DNA from: Chitinophagales bacterium
GTDB lineage: Bacteria > Bacteroidota > Bacteroidia > Chitinophagales > Saprospiraceae
Assembly: GCA_013298955.1 (NCBI GenBank)
Contig: JAAFJT010000012.1
Span: 1 to 64,000, forward strand
Direction of reading: 5' to 3'
Length of the DNA: 64,000 bases
Part shown: one piece after another, positions 61,764 through 64,000 of the stretch
Layout of the letters: the number at the start of each line of letters is the position of its first letter
Numbering within the stretch: position 1 is the stretch's first letter
Made by a program: the position numbers and the translations under genes
The notes under the pieces: generated by a model
What the model saw: the letters and a program-made list of their open reading frames with translations, nothing else
The model's database searches: none
What the model was told of the DNA's origin: nothing

Positions 61764-61842
61764 GAAATAGGATGCTGATGATTGGAAGGATTGCAAGGAT
61801 TTTTGGAGTGCTCCTTTGCGTTTTTCAACGCATCTTATTTCA
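61764..61842. repeat. Decayed 9-mer-periodic element (AGGATG type)
   Basis: Outer arms GAAATAGGATGC and GCATCTTATTTC match with one change. The left arm reads as 9-mers AATAGGATG, CTGATGATT, GGAAGGATT, GCAAGGATT, related to the element at 46211-46322. Confidence 0.6.
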
Positions 61843-61988
61843 AAAATTTTCCGAAACGGGTTCAAAAAATTTATAGGCTTTAAAAGCCATTTTTAGCAAA
61901 ACCCAACATTATCCTAATTATTATTTGACCAATTTAAAGTTTAAGTGTTTCTTTGTGCCAACAAATCATATTGCTAAAAATAAATTTT

Positions 61989-62702
61989 ATGGCTCGTCTG
62001 AGTGTTAATATTAATAAAATCGCTGTTTTGCGCAATGCACGCGGCGGCAATTTGCCCGATTTGCTCCAAGTGGCGCGGGATTGTGAAAAATTTGGTGCGC
62101 AAGGCATCACCGTTCATCCACGACCTGATGAACGACATATTCGGCGTTCCGATATTGCGCCTTTGAAACAATTGGTTATCAATGAGTTTAATATAGAAGG
62201 TTATCCTGATGCGTCTTTTTTGGAATTGGTTTTAGCCCATAAACCGCATCAATGTACGCTCGTTCCTGATGCGCCCGGACAAATCACCTCAGACCATGGT
62301 TGGGATACGATTGAAAAAGCTGATTTTTTAAAACCCATTATTGCAACCCTAAAAAAGGCGGGGATTCGGGTCTCTCTTTTTGTGGATCCTGATGAAAAAA
62401 TAGTGGCAGGAGCGAAAGCAGTTGGGGCAGATAGGATTGAGTTATATACAGGTATCTATGCAAAAGATTTTCATAAGCATAAAAAAGCAGCTGTGAAACC
62501 ACATGTTCGTTGTGCAGCGTTAGCGCACGAATTGGGCTTGGGCGTGAATGCAGGACACGATTTAAATTTGGATAATTTGCGTTTTTACAAAGAAAATGTG
62601 GTGCCTTTGGATGAAGTTTCAATAGGACACGCGCTGATTTCAGACGCACTCTATTTCGGGCTGCATAATACAATTCAACTTTATTTGCGCCAATTGAAGT
62701 AA
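61989..62702 (+). CDS. pdxJ: Pyridoxine 5'-phosphate synthase
   Basis: 237 residues from the ATG at 61989 (MARLSVNINKIAVLRNARG). It catalyses the last step of de novo pyridoxine phosphate synthesis, from 1-deoxyxylulose-5-phosphate and 3-amino-2-oxopropyl phosphate. Motifs: GITVHPRPDERHI (active-site His/Arg), GLGVNAGHDLNL, and GHALISDALYFGL at the C-terminus. TIM barrel with full length for the family. It stands alone behind a long AT-rich upstream region. Confidence 0.95.
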   Translation: MARLSVNINKIAVLRNARGGNLPDLLQVARDCEKFGAQGITVHPRPDERHIRRSDIAPLKQLVINEFNIEGYPDASFLELVLAHKPHQCTLVPDAPGQITSDHGWDTIEKADFLKPIIATLKKAGIRVSLFVDPDEKIVAGAKAVGADRIELYTGIYAKDFHKHKKAAVKPHVRCAALAHELGLGVNAGHDLNLDNLRFYKENVVPLDEVSIGHALISDALYFGLHNTIQLYLRQLK

Positions 62703-62749
62703 TCAATCCGAATAATCATATGATTTTTATTTTAATTACAAAACTAAAA

Positions 62750-63076
62750 ATGCTGAAAATATTGCAAACAATTATCCATTATAGTTTGCATTTCTTAGTT
62801 CCGGGATTGATAGCTTATACCTTTTTCCGCGCTCTTTGGCAAAAAACATGGCTGATAATGCTTGCTACAATGTTGGTTGATTTAGACCATCTATTAGCCA
62901 ATCCCATTTTTGACCCGAATCGTTGTAGTATTGGGTATCATCCATTGCATTCTAAAATCGCAATTATCATATATGTATTTATGGTTTTTTATAAACCATT
63001 GACCATTATTGCGATAGGCTTATTATTGCATATGCTCACGGATTACCAAGACTGTCTTTGGATGCATTTGATTTGA
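62750..63076 (+). CDS. DUF6122 family membrane protein
   Basis: 108 residues from the ATG at 62750 (MLKILQTIIHYSLHF); the earlier ATG at 62720 is possible. It matches DUF6122, a Bacteroidota family with conserved MLATMLVDLDHLLANPIFDP, RCSIGYHPLHS and LLHMLTDYQDC blocks, several His/Asp residues placed near membrane helices. This looks like a small membrane metal-site or hydrolase-like protein; function not established. It lies 48 bp after pdxJ and may share its transcript. Confidence 0.9.
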   Translation: MLKILQTIIHYSLHFLVPGLIAYTFFRALWQKTWLIMLATMLVDLDHLLANPIFDPNRCSIGYHPLHSKIAIIIYVFMVFYKPLTIIAIGLLLHMLTDYQDCLWMHLI

Positions 63077-63108
63077 ATTTGTTAGCTTATTTTTTATTCA
63101 ACTACTTA

Positions 63109-63271
63109 ACCCAAGTTGCGCGGTAGGCAGCTTCGCCGCCAAAAAAGAGGGAGATAAGGGCATGTGTGTTTTGTTTTTAAAATTTTGCTTCGCAAAATTT
63201 TAAAAATAAAACACACACGCCCTTGAAAAAACTTTTTGCCGCCGTAGGCGGCATTACCGCGCAACTTGGGT
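63109..63271. repeat. Double inverted repeat ending at the kduI stop codon
   Basis: The outer arms 63109-63130 (ACCCAAGTTGCGCGGTAGG) and 63250-63271 are mirror images. Within lie GCCGCC stems and an inner hairpin (63158-63222, GTGTGTTTTGTTTTT with AAAAATAAAACACACAC). The right outer arm ends at the first base of the kduI stop codon. The left flank (63093-63112) shows TTATTCAACTACTTA, a piece of the modular arm. Confidence 0.75.
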
Positions 63272-64000
63272 TATAATAATTGGTCTAATTCGACTTTATC
63301 CATATCCGTATAATCTTGGTTTTCACCCGCCATCGCCCAAATAAAGCTATAACTCGCCGAACCCGCCCCTGCATGAATCGACCATTCAGGCGAAATCACG
63401 CCTTGATGATTGCGCACCACCACATGTTTCGTTTCCTGCGGCTCGCCCATAAAGTGCATAACAAATTGATTTTCAGGCACATCAAAATAAAAATAAACTT
63501 CATTCCGACGCAAATGCGTATGTGCGGGCATGGTATTCCAAACGCTTGGCGATTGCAATTCCGTAAAACCCATGACCAATTGAGCTGTTTTTAAACGATT
63601 GGGAAGGATATATTGATAAATCAATCGTCGATTTGCGGTCGCAAAATCGCCCATATCAAGGGGTTGAATCGCTGCTTTTTGGATATGCACCGAAGGATAT
63701 TCTGCATGTGCCGTACAACTATTCGCATAAAAAAGGGCAGGATTTTGAGGGTCTAAACTTTCAAAAAGCACTTCTTTTTTGCCGCGTCCGATGTATAAAC
63801 CATCTTTATTTTGCATCGAAAAAACGGTTCCATCCACTGTTATTTGACCAGCACCGCCTACATTGATAATGCCTATTTCGCGCCGTTCTAAGAAAAAATT
63901 AGCTTTTGTAAGGTGTTGAAAAACAGGGAGTTGTATCGTTTTTGAAACAGGTTTAATCCCTAAAACAATGAAACGGTCTTGCATCGAATACGTACAAGAT
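63271..64000 (-). CDS. kduI: 5-dehydro-4-deoxy-D-glucuronate isomerase (partial, 5' end off window)
   Basis: About 242 residues are visible; the frame stays open through 64000 and the family is about 278 residues, so roughly 35-40 N-terminal residues lie beyond the edge. The internal ATG at 63984 is not the real start: the residues before it still align with the family. Motifs: NFFLERREIGIINVGGAG, WNTMPAHTHLRRNEVYFYF (zinc His-x-His and Glu), and GVISPEWSIHAG (fourth ligand His). It isomerises the unsaturated uronate product of pectin, alginate or heparin-type lyases toward 2-keto-3-deoxygluconate. Confidence 0.93.
   Translation of the reverse strand, partial: SCTYSMQDRFIVLGIKPVSKTIQLPVFQHLTKANFFLERREIGIINVGGAGQITVDGTVFSMQNKDGLYIGRGKKEVLFESLDPQNPALFYANSCTAHAEYPSVHIQKAAIQPLDMGDFATANRRLIYQYILPNRLKTAQLVMGFTELQSPSVWNTMPAHTHLRRNEVYFYFDVPENQFVMHFMGEPQETKHVVVRNHQGVISPEWSIHAGAGSASYSFIWAMAGENQDYTDMDKVELDQLL

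Larger units (their letters stand above)
61099..61988. other. Long AT-rich intergenic region upstream of pdxJ
   Basis: About 890 bp without a credible gene. It holds several stem-loops: a perfect 14-bp palindrome (61520-61550, TTATAATTAATTGA and mirror), a hairpin near 61574-61602, an inverted repeat AAAACCGTTATAA with TTATAACGGTTTT (61599-61688), and a decayed 9-mer element (61764-61842). A single TTGTCCACA at ~61271 resembles a DnaA box but stands alone, so an origin is not supported. Confidence 0.55.

Noticed and set aside
63271-63984. kduI as a complete gene starting at 63984
   Set aside because: The frame is open to the window edge and the preceding residues still align with the family, so the real start is outside the window.

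Overview
The window looks like chromosomal DNA of a free-living, polysaccharide-using member of the Bacteroidota, most likely from the Saprospiria or a neighbouring class (inference). The evidence is: type IX secretion (T9SS) C-terminal sorting domains; a large SusC-like TonB-dependent receptor; the Bacteroidota order rpmB-rpmG-DUF4295-ftsY; families such as GWxTD, DUF6122 and PD40; and promoter-like TTG/TTTG-N17-21-TAnnTTTG boxes in place of E. coli-type promoters. No prophage, insertion sequence, CRISPR array or rRNA operon was seen. One tRNA gene, tRNA-Arg(ACG), is present.

Layout. 1-8 kb: a secreted giant protein and its TonB-dependent receptor. 8-15 kb: an AddB-like nuclease, a PD40 protein with an 11-residue tandem repeat, rnhB and lgt, with a triplicated intergenic repeat that includes the end of lgt. 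15-23 kb: a T9SS cargo protein, a rhodanese, and a 1588-residue protein joining a SWIM/SNF2 helicase to the core of DprA. 23-30 kb: housekeeping genes (dtd, manC, yidD, ftsY, DUF4295, rpmG, rpmB, tRNA-Arg, an RluA-type synthase, a GWxTD protein). 30-45 kb: envelope and carbohydrate genes (GDPD, M48 protease, GH9-deacetylase fusion, two M23 peptidases, a 1551-residue secreted protein, a T9SS polysaccharide deacetylase, a redoxin). 45-53 kb: accessory genes, namely a tandem-repeat secreted protein, a small exported protein beside a radical SAM/SPASM enzyme (candidate peptide-modification pair), radA, a CHAT protease with an N-terminal helical adaptor region, and a nucleoid-associated protein. 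53-64 kb: an Ala-rich metal-ribbon protein, pfkA, a retropepsin-like protein, a solitary C5 DNA methyltransferase overlapping lpxD, a large lipoprotein, a barrel protein, pdxJ, DUF6122 and the 3' part of kduI.

The most striking feature is not a gene. The intergenic regions are packed with inverted-repeat elements of several unrelated sequence families. Three families (cores ACATAG, GCGGAT, TGGATT) share one architecture: each arm is about four tandem 9-mers with a variable first part and a constant last part, and the arms face each other as a hairpin. Another family has about 25-bp terminal arms around interchangeable hairpin cores. Elements are nested in one another, and several end at or inside stop codons. 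Together with the SNF2-DprA fusion and the radical SAM pair, these are the parts most worth following up.
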